The notes under the pieces were generated by a model. The model saw only the letters and a program-made list of their open reading frames with translations, was not told the DNA's origin and made no database searches. The position numbers were made by a program, and so were the translations under genes. A stretch of 64,000 bases of DNA from Spirogloea muscicola (Eukaryota; Streptophyta; Zygnematophyceae; Spirogloeales; Spirogloeaceae): the NCBI GenBank assembly GCA_009602725.1, contig WELB01000018.1:584731-648730 (forward strand), written 5' to 3'. Shown piece after piece: positions 40,882 to 51,169 of the stretch (its first letter is position 1; each line of letters opens with the position of its first letter).

Positions 40882-41810
40882 TGACCAAGCGAATTGCTCG
40901 GCCCCTTGGCGATTGAACTGTGCGTACGATTCCGAAAGTAGTCAACAGGTACGACCTCCTTGCCAGCATCCAGAGCCATGTATGGGAAGTAGTTGGGAGG
41001 TCGTTGCTGCATGTCGATGGAGCGTTGGATCATCTGGGCTGGGGCGAGGTTAGTCCAATGAACCCTCTTCCGGTCAGCTAGGGATCCCAAAATTGCGTCC
41101 AGAATCGTGTAAGGCCCCAGGATGTCACAAATTGTTTGGAAGTCGAACCTGGCAAAATTGTGGGTCTCCTTGGGCTCTACGTTCTCAATATCATAACCAA
41201 ATTGGAGAAGCCGGGCGCCGGGCGCGTACGTTGTGCATGAATTTCACCAAGGATATGAATAATCCACTGGAGGGCTGCCTGAACCCTACTGCCTCAGGAC
41301 ATCCAAGAAGCTGCCAAGCCCGAATTGCTCAGACGTTTGCCCAAAGTGGACCTCCTCATTTCGGGAATTCCTTGTCAGGGCTTCAGTGCTCTCGGTTCCA
41401 GCAGAGGGTTCAGGCAGCCCTCCAGTGGATTATTCATATCCTTGGTGAAATTCATGCACAACGTACGAGCTCGGCAGCTTCTCCAATTTGGTTATACTGT
41501 TGAGAACGTAGAGCCCAAGGAAACCCACAATTTTGCCAGGTTCGACTTCCAAACAATTTGTGACATCCTGGGGCCCTACACGATTCTGGACGCAGCAATT
41601 TTGGGACCCCTAGCTGACCGGAAGAGGGTTCATTGGACTAACCTCGCCCCAGCCCAGATGATCCAACGCTGCATCGACATGCAGCAACGACCTCCCAATT
41701 TCTTCGCATACATGGCTCTGGATGCTGGCAAGGAGGTCGTACCTGTTGACTACATTCGGAATCGTACGCACAACTTCAATGGCCAAGGGTCCGAGCAATT
41801 CGCTTGGTCA
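40882..41810. mobile_element. Inverted pair of cytosine-5 DNA methyltransferase fragments
   Basis: Arms 40882-41287 (-) and 41405-41810 (+) are inverted copies of about 406 bp around a 117-bp spacer. The plus copy with the spacer reads V-D-L-L-I-S-G-I-P-C-Q-G-F-S-A-L-G (motif IV with the catalytic Cys), then E-N-V (motif VI), and R-K-R-V-H-W-T-N-L (motif VIII region). The spacer holds motif IV, so only the plus copy has it. The minus arm repeats the rest. Motifs I, IX and X are not seen. The end CCGAGCAATTCGCTTGGTCA recurs a third time near 40246. Charophyte retrotransposons carrying such methyltransferases have been described, which is the likely source. Confidence 0.75.
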
Positions 41811-41843
41811 TGGCCACTTGGTCATGGCCACTTGCTCTGCTGA
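41325..41843 (+). pseudogene. C5 cytosine methyltransferase fragment
   Basis: A 172-codon open frame. P-C-Q-G-F-S contains the nucleophile; in the enzyme family this Cys attacks C6 of the target cytosine. The following E-N-V and D-R-K-R-V-H-W-T-N-L match later motifs of the Dnmt family. The S-adenosylmethionine site (F-x-G-x-G) would lie upstream and is absent within the window frame, so the fragment should be inactive alone. The upstream codons L-P-Q-D-I-Q-E-A extend the match slightly before 41325. Confidence 0.75.
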
Positions 41844-41849
41844 GTTATT

Positions 41850-42690
41850 AGCCCCTAATCAACGCCCGCAAGTTGCTGATAAGGAAGGGAAGGAATCAGC
41901 TTGCCTCCATCCCGAGGAGGCGGCCAAGCCACCTCTCTCGGCCGTCACCTGCAAGGATCCCACTGCACGTCTCTGACAACCTCTGCGGTCAGTGAGGCGA
42001 TGAGCACAAAAGCACGGGGCACATATTCCCACCGCTTCCTCTCATGTCATCACGAGGCTCATCATACTCGCTCCAATCGCACCCCTAGGTTGACTTCCAC
42101 AGCGGCTGCACCACATAGAACTTAGCATCCCAGCGCAACCAAACCGTTCGTGCTATATTGCTGGTGCTGCTGCTGGTAGCAGCGCCAGATACCTGCATAG
42201 CGCAATAGTCATTTTCATGGGGCCCACGTGGTCTGCCATCGCTGACCACTTCTCAGGAGGTGCAACAAGTTACGGGAAAAGTTCCTCATCTTAGACTTGG
42301 CCTCTGCTGAGCACATAGAGCAGCTTCACAAGGTCAGTCCGATTCTTAATGAGGCTCTATATCCCCCAGCTGTCAGGAGGTGCAATTAAAGCTGTCAGGG
42401 GTGCAATCTATGCCCCCCGCCTGCTTCACCGTTGAGCGAGTGGGAGGTGAAGCAGACTGTATGCTAAGCCAGGTGATGACAGCAAAGCAAAGCTGATGGC
42501 GTCAATCCTACTTCGGCAATGGCGGTCGACTACGCAGTAAGCTGTAGCTGTAACCAGGTCCCAGGAGGCTCTTCTAGAGCTCTACCAAGCACCCTTGAAT
42601 CTCTGAAGCTAGCAGGTCAAGTACGTGCAACCTCAGTGCCTGCACGACCGGGCAATGCCCAATGGCGTGCCACACTGATGTGACCAAGAG
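41850..42690. other. No gene seen between methyltransferase repeat and S1 gene
   Basis: A tandem GGTCATGGCCACTT pair lies near 41807-41835. The rest shows no recognisable exon; the right part is probably 3' untranslated sequence of the S1-domain gene, which ends at 42697. Confidence 0.4.
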
Positions 42691-42696
42691 GCCACC

Positions 42697-45600
42697 CTAA
42701 GCATCGCTGTACATTGCCTCCTTGATCGCTGCCTTCATCTGCTCCTTGTTCAGCAAGGTCTGCACAAGAATCTGCACCATGTAACAGCATGCACCCTCCA
42801 GGGCGTCAGTCTCCAACTAAGCGCACATAGATATCTGCAACTTTAAGGTAGAAGCATGTAACATACTTGTCAGCATGCAGCAATCACTCCAAATATACTA
42901 AGAAGACAATTTAAGAGAAGGGCTTGAGGACTTCAGGATTGCCAGCAATCTACCTCTTGAACCTGCTGGCCTGAGCGTGCTAGCAGCTTGAAGCCATTGT
43001 CCAGCTGCTCCGATAGGTACACCTGTAGATTCCCAAAATCAGAGCAGGTTGTTGTGCACCACACTGGCTCACTTATAACTGTGTAAAAGATGCAATGTTA
43101 TCAAGTACAATGTGTGCAGCTACACTGTTTGCAGTAATCCGCAGCTGCAAGAGATCCACATCCTGCGGCATACGACACAGCTATGCCAAGGTGAGAGCCT
43201 TGCACAGAAGCAAAAGCTCACCTGGAAGGAGGTGGCCAGGGACGAGGCACGCAGGCTGCGGCCAAGCGCCACACTCACAATGGCTGGCTGCTCCTGCAGC
43301 TTCCGGATGACGGAGCTGACCTCCGGCAAGGGCTCAGCCTGCACCAAGCCAAGTAAAGTACCAAGTTAGCCCTCTGCAACAAAGAACGGCTTCAAGACCA
43401 AGGGTTCAAGTCTGGACAGGACAGCTACTAACTTCTCTTCATGGACAAAAGCACTGGGCCTAGCGTGCAAGAGGAGGTCTGACAAAGTTAAGATCATTCT
43501 GGCAACATCTCAGCTAGCAGCAAAGTACTCGGCCTAGCTGGCAAGAAGAGGACAGTCTGTCTTCAACTATTGGGTAATAGAAACGTCAAACAAACAAATT
43601 ACCTACCTGGGCTGACGCTGAGGGCTCCAAGCTACTGGAGAACCACTCCGCCGTTTCAGACGGTAATCCAACAAGTGATTCAAGCGTCTCCATAAGTGGG
43701 TCAGGCTGCAGGCCATGACAGAAGCCTTTGGTCAAGATGGAGCCCATGGCAATGTGAAGCGCAAGCATCCTGGTGTACTGCAAGAAGAGGCCCACTCTTG
43801 CAAGAAGAGAAGATTGGATGTGGGAACCCAGCCTTCAGCTTTGCAAGTACAGAGCCGGTCGTGCATTGATCAGAGTCGTCACTACTTTGCATCTCTGCTG
43901 CTATTATTGCTACTGCTCAGGAGGACAGATAGAAACACATATCTAGCAAAAGCTGAAAGACATTGAGTATGACAACATCTTGTTGACGACTGTATATGCT
44001 AGTCCACATGTCAGCTTCACATGGTCACTCATCAGACCTGCAGCTGTTTGAGTGACAGGTTGATTCGAGACGTTTGGAAGTCTAGCTTGCACACCATCGC
44101 TTCAATCTCCTGTGTATGTGCGTGAGCGGAAGGAAGGCAAGGCCAAAGAACACATCAGCGCGCCAGCTAAATCATAAGTGCCTTAATATGACAGTTATGA
44201 TGGTCTAGCTCCTCCTCAGCTTGGGTAAGGTCTGTCATACCCTGAATCTTATGAACAAGTCCACTTAATTTGCAACAAACCGACTCTCGCCCAAGAAGAG
44301 GGCGTCAGGAGCAGGCTGCACATGCCCAACTTTGCGCATCTGGTCGAGCAGAGAAAATGCTCGCCTGGCCGATGCTGAGGAGTGTCGTGGGATCCTTTGG
44401 CTTGCTCCACGACAGCTCCGAGCTGTGAATCATGGCCGTGACACCTTGCAGCTGCAGAGCGCAAGGAGCATGCACATGACATTAAGTCGTGTTTCACCTC
44501 AATCAAGGCCTTATGAAAGCCGTCATGGTGTCGGCGCTTGTTCCACATGAGCAGAAGCTGCTGAATTGGTTATTGATAGAGGACTCAAGGTGGCGCCTAC
44601 CTCCACAAACACGCCGTACTGAGTGATGACAGTCACGCGGCACGATACTGTGTCGCCATCCTTTAGGCCGGCCTGGATGGAAAGGAAAACAACATAGTGA
44701 GCTATCTCTGCCCGAGGAGGTTCGCTCAATCCAACAGGCAGTGAAGGCCAGCATTGCAGTCTTCAACCGATAGTTGATACTTGCATAGTGTTCACCAGAA
44801 CTTCTTGCTTCTTCTGAAGCGACTCGCCCGTCTCTGACTCGGTGGCCTTCTCGGAGATGATCAGCTGCCTTCGCTGCCTGTTCACGGTCTTTACCTTCAA
44901 CTTCACTTTCTGAATCATCATCAGACTACAAATAGTCAGTATATGAGGTCATGTATGTACACCATGTAGCGTACAGATGACTATTTATTGTACCACATAT
45001 TGCTCAATCAACTCTGATGAACGACTGATGATTTGTGATAATGGGATTATTGCAGCACGGAGGGACACCAGCCTCCAAACAGAACCGTGTATTCCAGTGT
45101 CTTGCATGTAGGGTATGTGTTCATTGGACTTGAAATTGCTGAGCTTGCACTGCATCTAGTTGACTGACTTCCAAGAGCTCAAGGAGCTCAGCTCAGAATA
45201 GCTAAGAATTTGTAGCACAAAGTGGACTAATTACCTGGCCAACATGCGAGCTCAGGTGCTTCAGTCGCTCTTCCTTGTACTCACGGCGGAGCTCCTCTTG
45301 CCGCTCCACTGGCACGGCCTCAGGCTGTGCGGCATCCGCTGCAGCGTCGACATTCTGGGGGCCGGCAAAGGCGGCGGCTCCCTTGTCGCCCATCGGCTGG
45401 ACCGCCCACGCCATGTCCAGGCCCTTGAGCCGGCCCCACCTCTCCAAGCTTGGAAGCCGCTTGCTCGCCGCCAGCTCCGAGGATGGTAGGAAAGCGATAA
45501 GTGACCCAAACAAGACCTGTAACAAGGGATAGCCGCAAATGACTTGGCTTCCATTGGTGACCAAAAAGTCGCAACCATGCGAGTGTCATGGGAAAAGCAC

Positions 45601-45897
45601 AACAAAACAATTGGCAGAGCTTGCAGACTTATAACGGGTGTTTACAGAGTTTGTCCTAGTATGACTCGCCACATGCTTGGACATGCCTATGAGTAATATC
45701 CTGACCCTTGGTGCTCAAGTCTTGGTTACATTGCCACTTACACAGCAAATTAGCAGAGCCCAACTAGCAGAGCCAACAATGCATCAACTCATGGACTTTG
45801 AGGCGATACCAGGCAGGAGATTCACAGCAAGTGAGGAGGCTCACCAGCAGGCCACCACTATTGCAACCAACAACCTCCGCCTCCTCAACAACACCAG
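42697..45897 (-). CDS. Protein with two S1 RNA-binding domains, probably plastid
   Basis: Ten exons read in phase: about 45845-45897, 45235-45516, 44796-44909, 44601-44672, 44365-44451, 44038-44109, 43607-43705, 43222-43338, 42954-43022 and 42697-42771, giving about 345 residues without the N-terminus. The first S1 domain (V-V-E-E-A-E-V-V-G-C-N-S-G-G-L-L, then F-G-S-L-I-A-F-L-P-S-S-E-L) has a long charged insertion. The second is intact: L-K-D-G-D-T-V-S-C-R-V, Q-Y-G-V-F-V-E, G-V-T-A-M-I-H-S-S-E-L-S-W and R-I-N-L-S-L-K-Q-L. The C-terminal part resembles plant plastid S1-domain proteins that act in chloroplast RNA handling. One intron (after 44365) has a GC donor. The first exon and any transit peptide were not found; retroelement sequence abuts the first visible exon. 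Confidence 0.82.
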
Positions 45898-46097
45898 ACG
45901 CCAGTAGGGCCTCCGCCCGAGCCCACTGACAGGCGCATGCGATACACCTGCGCGAGAGAGCCTGCTCATTCAAATCCGCCTGCTCCCCGTGGTACCGGCG
46001 GGATACAGCGCTGCGTGAAAGCTGGTGGAGAAGCTCGAGCCACCGATCGCCAAACGCCCCGTGAACGTCGATGGCGAGCGGGAAGGACTCGTCCTCC
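45898..46097 (-). mobile_element. Subfamily A coding fragment abutting the S1 gene
   Basis: The minus strand reads F-P-L-A-I-D-V-H-G-A-F-G-D-R-W-L-E-L-L-H, then in another frame A-G-S-L-A-Q-V-Y-R-M-R-L-S-V. This matches the element at 6440-6749. Similarity stops within a few bases of the acceptor (CGCCTGTCAG) of the first visible S1 exon. The block is open in the S1 frame, so it could be mistaken for the S1 N-terminus. Confidence 0.65.
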
Positions 46098-46930
46098 CTA
46101 TGTTAGCGCTTTTCGGCCCCTTCGGACCTTACCCATCCTCTCTGGCTTTTCGCAGCCCTTGGCACCTTTGGAGGAGCTTCCTTCCTTAAAACTTGGTCTT
46201 TCTGATCAAGACCGACCTTTCGAACGCATTGCCGGCTCTGAGAGAGCATCTCCTTCGTACAGGTCACCCGAGCCTCAGAGTAATGTCATATTTAGGCTGG
46301 CCCTCTGAAGTGCTACTTCTTCTTCTACTGTCATGCCAGAGGACGTCAAAAAGGCCCGTACACTCCCAATTGCTAACGCAGCATCTAGGACTGGAGAGAT
46401 ACCGTGTGACAATCCTTCATCGAAAACAGATCCCTTCTCCGAGCTGACTAGAAAGAACGATTGAGAACAAGTAACGACAGATGCTTGCATGAAGTACACT
46501 ACAAGACCAGGAACAGTAGTCATCGAGTTATGGACTGTATGATGTCGAGCTTAAAGCTGTGGTGCACCCAATTTGCAACCCATTTGCAACCGGGCCAGTG
46601 AAGGAGGACAGATAAGCGAGTAACAGTGGCTGGTCAAATACTGATAAGAGCTCTTTCCAAAGAGGGTAATCGCTTTGGAATGCCATCGTAAAATGACGAC
46701 GTCCAATCCTAGCATTCCGTGACATACATCAACGAGATCCCTCAGAGGCATTGAGACTAGTGGCCGACAACCAAAGATACTCTCCAAAACATGAAGAAGT
46801 CTCCTTGCAACAAAGGGGGCGAGGGCTGTGGAAAGCCAGCCCAGAAAGAATGGGCAAGGTTCATAGGGCCGAAAGGCGCCAAAGACGCACAGCTTACCAA
46901 GAGACCCAGAGAGAGGTCGCTCGATAATTG
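46098..46930. other. Repeat-rich, no gene seen
   Basis: Holds a plus-oriented retroelement tail at about 46100-46175 and a minus-oriented one at about 46800-46890 (GGGGGCGAGGGCTGTGGAAAGCC). The first exon of the S1 gene, if it exists nearby, should lie here or further right, but none is recognised. Confidence 0.4.
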
Positions 46931-47420
46931 GACCGATAAAATGGGACAAGCGCGTGGTGCACAATCTAAATACAAGCAACACATTGTGAACGAAATTGAA
47001 AGGAAGGCCAATTCGAGCCTTACAAAAGTTCTAGCAATGGGTCAATAAGCTGACTAAGGGGGACACTAGTAGCCTCGAGTGAGCACGTACATATCTGACA
47101 AGCTAAGCTTAGGAGCCAGACCGCCACCACGGAAGCCATTAGCCTGGCCCAGTGCGCGCCCAGCACGCTGATGTATCGCGAGTGCCTAGGAGGGCTGCAG
47201 ACTGAATAATAGCTGCATTTTATAGCAAGCAACGATTGCTTGCGGGACGCTAGAATGTCCTAAGCTACCCGCCTGACTACGTCGGCGGGCTTTGACAAGT
47301 TGTACCAGGCGATGGAGGAGGGAAGACCACTTCAATCCGTAGCCGCCATAAATGTCCGTGGCGGATGGGAAGAAGAAGTCGCCTCGCCCCGGGGTGGTCT
47401 TTACTATGTCTCTGCTTCTT
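46930..47420 (-). mobile_element. Retroelement tail, subfamily C, longer copy
   Basis: On the minus strand, D-I-Y-G-G-Y-G-L-K-W-S-S-L-L-H-R-L (about 47300-47370) is the subfamily C version of V-D-V-H-G-A-F-G-x-x-W-L-x-L-L-H. It is followed by A-I-V-A-C-Y-K-M-Q-L and, in another frame, L-S-L-S-D-M-Y-V-L-T-R-G-Y. The 3' tail ends near 46940. Frames are broken. Confidence 0.6.
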
Positions 47421-47949
47421 CTCCTCCGCATGATGCGTAGCCCAAACTGGCACAGTCGGCGTGGGTGCCCCTGGTTGGATTGTATCGATAAGAACAACGT
47501 CAAGGAGGAGACGAGGCTCGGAGGGGTGGAAATTACATCCAGACGTCTGATGTAAGGTCTGCCGCAATCCTGGAGTGCCGGCATGATGCCCGGCACCTCC
47601 ATGGCCGAATGGTAACCTGCCTCGCGCATAAAGCCATACAAAGCGTCACTTAGAAAGTTGTGGGGGGCATTACGTTCACCTCCCTCCACACATCGAAGCA
47701 CGTGAGCTGCCAACGAGATCTCGTCCTCCGAACGATGGACATTCACACTGGCGGATGCTCGCCAAACAAAGTGGGGGAAAGGCCAAGTTGGTGGTGTACG
47801 GCCTTCCGAAGGAGGTCGTCGGAGAGCAAAGGGACTCGTAGATTGGCAAAGCGTTGAGCCACTCCAACGCCCCCGGAGAGCTTATTGAGTGAAGACGAAG
47901 TTGGAAGGGCGACGTTCAGGTGCTCTCGTGGTCGGCGCGGTTGTACGCA

Positions 47950-48340
47950 GCCAGCAGCAGCGGTAGTAGTGGTCCATTTGTCATGCTTGGCGTTGACGTC
48001 ACTTGGCGACCATGTCTTTGACTGTGCGGTTGAGCCATTCCGCGAGCACGTCTGTTTGCAGGTGGTAGGGCGTCATGAAGGTCAGCCAGACCCCCCAGCT
48101 CATTGCACACCCGCTCCATAATTTGGCCGTTGAATTTGGTGCCGAGGTCGTCAGGAGCCGCCGGGGACACATGTGGTGACACAACACGTCGCGGATGAGG
48201 AACTTGACCACGCTGTCGGCGGTGGCGTTTGGCAAGGCTGCCCCGATCACCCAGCGGCTCAGGTATTCGGTTGCCAGCACAACGTACTTGTTGCCCCGTC
48301 CACGGGCATCGACAAGTTGTGCCCGGCGATGGAGGCAAGA
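47950..48340 (-). pseudogene. LTR-retrotransposon integrase core fragment (frame-broken)
   Basis: The minus strand reads R-G-N-K-Y-V-V-L-A-T-E-Y-L-S-R-W-V, then R-R-L-L-T with a frame change into D-L-G-T-K-F-N-G-Q, and later T-P-Y-H-L-Q-T-D-V-L-A-E-W-L-N-R-T-V. The second Asp and the Glu of the D,D,E triad are visible; the first Asp region is degraded. This is the Ty3/Gypsy integrase pattern. It is joined head-to-head with the subfamily C copy at 48340. Confidence 0.7.
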
Positions 48341-48760
48341 CCGTTTCATCCCATGGGCCATGGACATTTATGGCGGCTACAAAACGAAGTTGTCTTTCCT
48401 CCTCCATCGCCGGGCACCACTTGTTGATGTCCGCTGACATAGTCGGGCGCGTAGCTTAGGGCATTCTCGTCCCGCAAGCAATCGTCGCTTGCTACAAAAT
48501 TGCGGCTGTCATCAAGTCTGCAGCGCTCCCGGGCACTCGCGATACACCAGCGTGCTTGGCGCGCAGTAGGCCAGGCTAATGGCTTCCGTTTGGGTGGTCT
48601 GGCTCTTCAGCTTAGCTTGTCAGATATGTATGGCTACGTCGTGGTATTGTTGTCCCCCTTAGCCAGCTCGTTGCCCCGTTATTAGGGCTTTGGAAAGGCT
48701 CGAATGTTGGCCTCCCCCTTCATCTTCATGCGCACCGCGCGCATAATTTCCGACCCGGCG
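48340..48760 (+). mobile_element. Retroelement tail, subfamily C
   Basis: Reads I-P-W-A-M-D-I-Y-G-G-Y at about 48350, R-L-S-S-S-L-Q-R-S-R-A-L-A-I-H-Q-R and L-S-L-S-D-M-Y-G near 48620. The 3' tail ends at the GCGCACCGCGCGC motif near 48731. It aligns with the minus copies at 46930 and 5740. Confidence 0.6.
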
Positions 48761-48894
48761 GCCGGCCGCGTCGGGCAAGACGACCGACCCGTGGGTCCAG
48801 GCTCCGTGGGTCCAGGCAGCCTGTTGGGACTGGCCGACCCCGCCGTGCGCAACCCCGGGCCTTGCGAGCCACCCTTTTCCCCGTTTCACAATGA

Positions 48895-49203
48895 TGGAAG
48901 ATGCCGTGGGCGGCGTACCTTGCCGCCCACCACGACCGCCCCCTGGGATTCCTCAAAGCCGTGGACAAGCTGCGCGCCGCCTGCTACTGTCCGCGGATGC
49001 TCCGGAATCCACAATCACATCGCCAGTTGCCTCGCGTGCCGCACGCGCAAGGATCCACAGGCGGTGCACGCTCGCCAGTTGCTCCGCGTACAGCACGCGC
49101 ACCACAGGCGGGCGCGCTCCAGTCCATCGCGGTGCGGGCGCCGTTCGAGCTGGTGGCGTGCGACATCATGGGCCCCTTCCCGGCCCCGGAACCTCAACCC
49201 TAA
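48895..49203 (+). pseudogene. LTR-retrotransposon integrase zinc-binding region and start of core
   Basis: One frame reads A-A-H-H-D-R-P-L-G-F-L-K-A-V-D-K-L-R-A; after a frame change it reads N-H-I-A-S-C-L-A-C-R-T-R-K. Together these give the H-H-C-C zinc finger of integrases. Further on, A-P-F-E-L-V-A-C-D-I-M-G-P-F-P marks the first catalytic Asp of the core (D in C-D-I-M-G-P). The copy ends there, followed by AAACACTAAACCCTAG. Confidence 0.65.
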
Positions 49204-49389
49204 ACACTAAACCCTAGACCCCAATCCCCGACGACGGCGAGATGCCTCCAGGATATTGCGCCGCCGCGCCTGCCATTGCGTGGCGGCGGCGGCGGCGACG
49301 TCGGCGGCGACTGGGGCGGCGGGCGACTGGGGAGCAACCGGACTCGGCGGGCCCGCAGGTGATGAGAAGAGCAAGGGCCAACAGCCCTC

Positions 49390-49600
49390 CAGTGGCTCTG
49401 GTCAGGGGACCCACTTCCAGGAGCCTAGCATCTCTGATCTGCGGCTGCTTAGCAGGGGCTACTGAGTGATTCGTCGCTGCTTTGTGCTTGTTTTTCTTAG
49501 CGCTTCCCCTGGCCCCTCGTGCTTTGTTCATCTTTTTTGGGCTGGCTTTTCCAGCCCCTATCCTCAATGGGCGAGCACTTTCTTCTTCCAGTGTCTGATA
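49390..49600 (+). mobile_element. Retroelement tail, A-like
   Basis: The frame ends S-I-S-D-L-R-L-L-S-R-G-Y with stop at 49463-49465. The 3' tail has GGGCTGGCTTTTCCAGCCCC near 49540 and ends GGGCGAGCACTTTCTTC near 49585. The closest relative is at 50160-50345. Confidence 0.65.
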
Positions 49601-49741
49601 ACCCCAGCCCGGCGGCGCGCCCTAGCGCCCGACGGTCTGGATCTCAAGGATCGACCCAAACCCTACGGTGGAGATCCAATCGATCTACCAACCCTGGGTT
49701 AAACCCTGGGCCCTCCTAAACCTCGCCTACCACTGTCCGTT

Positions 49742-51165
49742 ATGAGCATCCCAAGGCGCTACAACGCAGCTCCACACAGGACAGCTAGACCTAGACCATN
49801 CCGGGCGCGGCTCGCTGCTGCCTGGTCCTCCTCCGCGGCCGCGGCGCCGGACTTCGCCGACGCCGCCGCCGCCGACGGCGGCGGGGACGGCGTCACGCTG
49901 ACGGCCAACTGCGTGCGGGTCAGCCGGCCTGCCTCCCCAGAACTCCCACCGCCCCGCCGTTGTCAGCTGCTGAGCCTGAGCTTCTAAAGCTGGTCTGACG
50001 TCAAGCGCCACGGCTGCCTCCCCTTTCGGAGCTCCCCCGGCCCCACGTTTCTGCAGTCTCCGTCTTCTCCTTCTCTTCTCTCTCCTCCCCTTGTCACCCA
50101 CCTAATTGTCCGATCAACCACTTGCTTGCGTTCCTTCCGAGCCTCTGGCTATAGACAGGGGACCCGCTACCCGGAGACTAGCATCTCTGACCTGCGGCCG
50201 CTCAACAGGGGATGTTGAGCACCCAATGGCAACTTGAGTCACTGTGTGCTTTAGCGCTTTCCTGGCCCCTTCGACTTCAGTTCATTCTTTTTTCTGGGCT
50301 GGCCGATCACAGCCATCGCCCCCTACTGGAAGAGTCTATGTTCTCCTCCTTTCGAGCTGCTGCGGCCCAATTCGCCTGCTGGCTTGTCGGGGCCTCTTAA
50401 GCTCCTCTGGTCGCTGTGCAGGCCGCCGAGCACAAGCCAGATAGCCGTAGGGGTTTGTGCTTGTTCCGCCTCGCTCTCCTTCCTCACGTCACTTGAGCTG
50501 CCCGCCTTGCTCTGGCGCCCGCAGCGTCTGCAGGACATCCGGCAGGGGGAGGGCGAGCGCGGGAAGGGCCTCATGCTGCGGCTCAGCGTCGACGGCGGCG
50601 GCTGCTCCGGCTATCAGTACGCCTTCTCCATCGACGACCGGTGCAACGAGGGGGACAGGTGAGAAGATTGCCGATACTGGCCACAGATGGACGGGCTCTG
50701 AGCCAGCGCATGGCTGCATGTAGTGCCAGGTCTAATGCTACGATTCCTTAATATCTCTTAACATATAGGACAAACAGGGGATTTGCTAGGCTGGGCCTGA
50801 GTTTTGTTCAAGCTGACGAAGCAGGGTGTTCTCGCGGGACGGTGCGGACCTCATCGTGGACAGCATCTCCCTCCCTTATGTACGCGGAGCCACCGTGGAC
50901 TTCACCGAGGAGCTCATTCGTTCCTCTTTCACAGTGAGTCTCGAGAGTTGTCATATCACGCAGGGCAGGCAGCTGCCAACACCATCAGTGTCCCTCCCTG
51001 CGCCAGGGCTGTAACCTTAAGTTTACTACTTTGGGACAACGCGGAAGCCTAGAATCTGCATTGATGACCAAGCAAGACACTGTGCGTGCGGTGCTCCTGC
51101 AGGTCGTTGCAAATCCCAACTCAACCTCCTCTTGCAGCTGTGGAGTGTCATTTGCATCCAAATAG
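49742..51165 (+). CDS. ISCA2: ISCA2-type iron-sulfur cluster assembly protein
   Basis: A-type carrier or scaffold used in maturation of Fe-S proteins; ISCA2 relatives act in mitochondria. Four exons, 49742-49918, 50525-50658, 50825-50933 and 51103-51165, join in phase to 160 residues. The N-terminal 40 or so residues are Arg/Ala/Ser-rich and lack acids, which fits a mitochondrial presequence. The domain starts [12 protein letters not shown]. The three cluster cysteines are present: C86 in G-G-G-C-S-G-Y and C151/C153 in S-S-C-S-C-G. An ambiguous base at 49800 hides one presequence residue. Intron 1 contains a retroelement tail (50160-50345). Confidence 0.92.
50160..50345 (+). mobile_element. 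Retroelement tail, A-like, inside ISCA2 intron 1
   Basis: Encodes [12 protein letters not shown]-stop, then a tail with GGGCTGGCCGATCACAGCCATCG near 50297 and GGAAGAGTC. The tail is nearly the same as at 58350-58490. It inserted in the sense direction of the host gene. Confidence 0.65.
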
Positions 51166-51169
51166 GAGG

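Noticed and set aside
49195-49220. AACCCTAAACACTAAACCCTAG, similar to plant telomere repeat
   Set aside because: Only one or two imperfect units and no array; similar single motifs at 5239 and 49690. Not a telomere or clear interstitial array.
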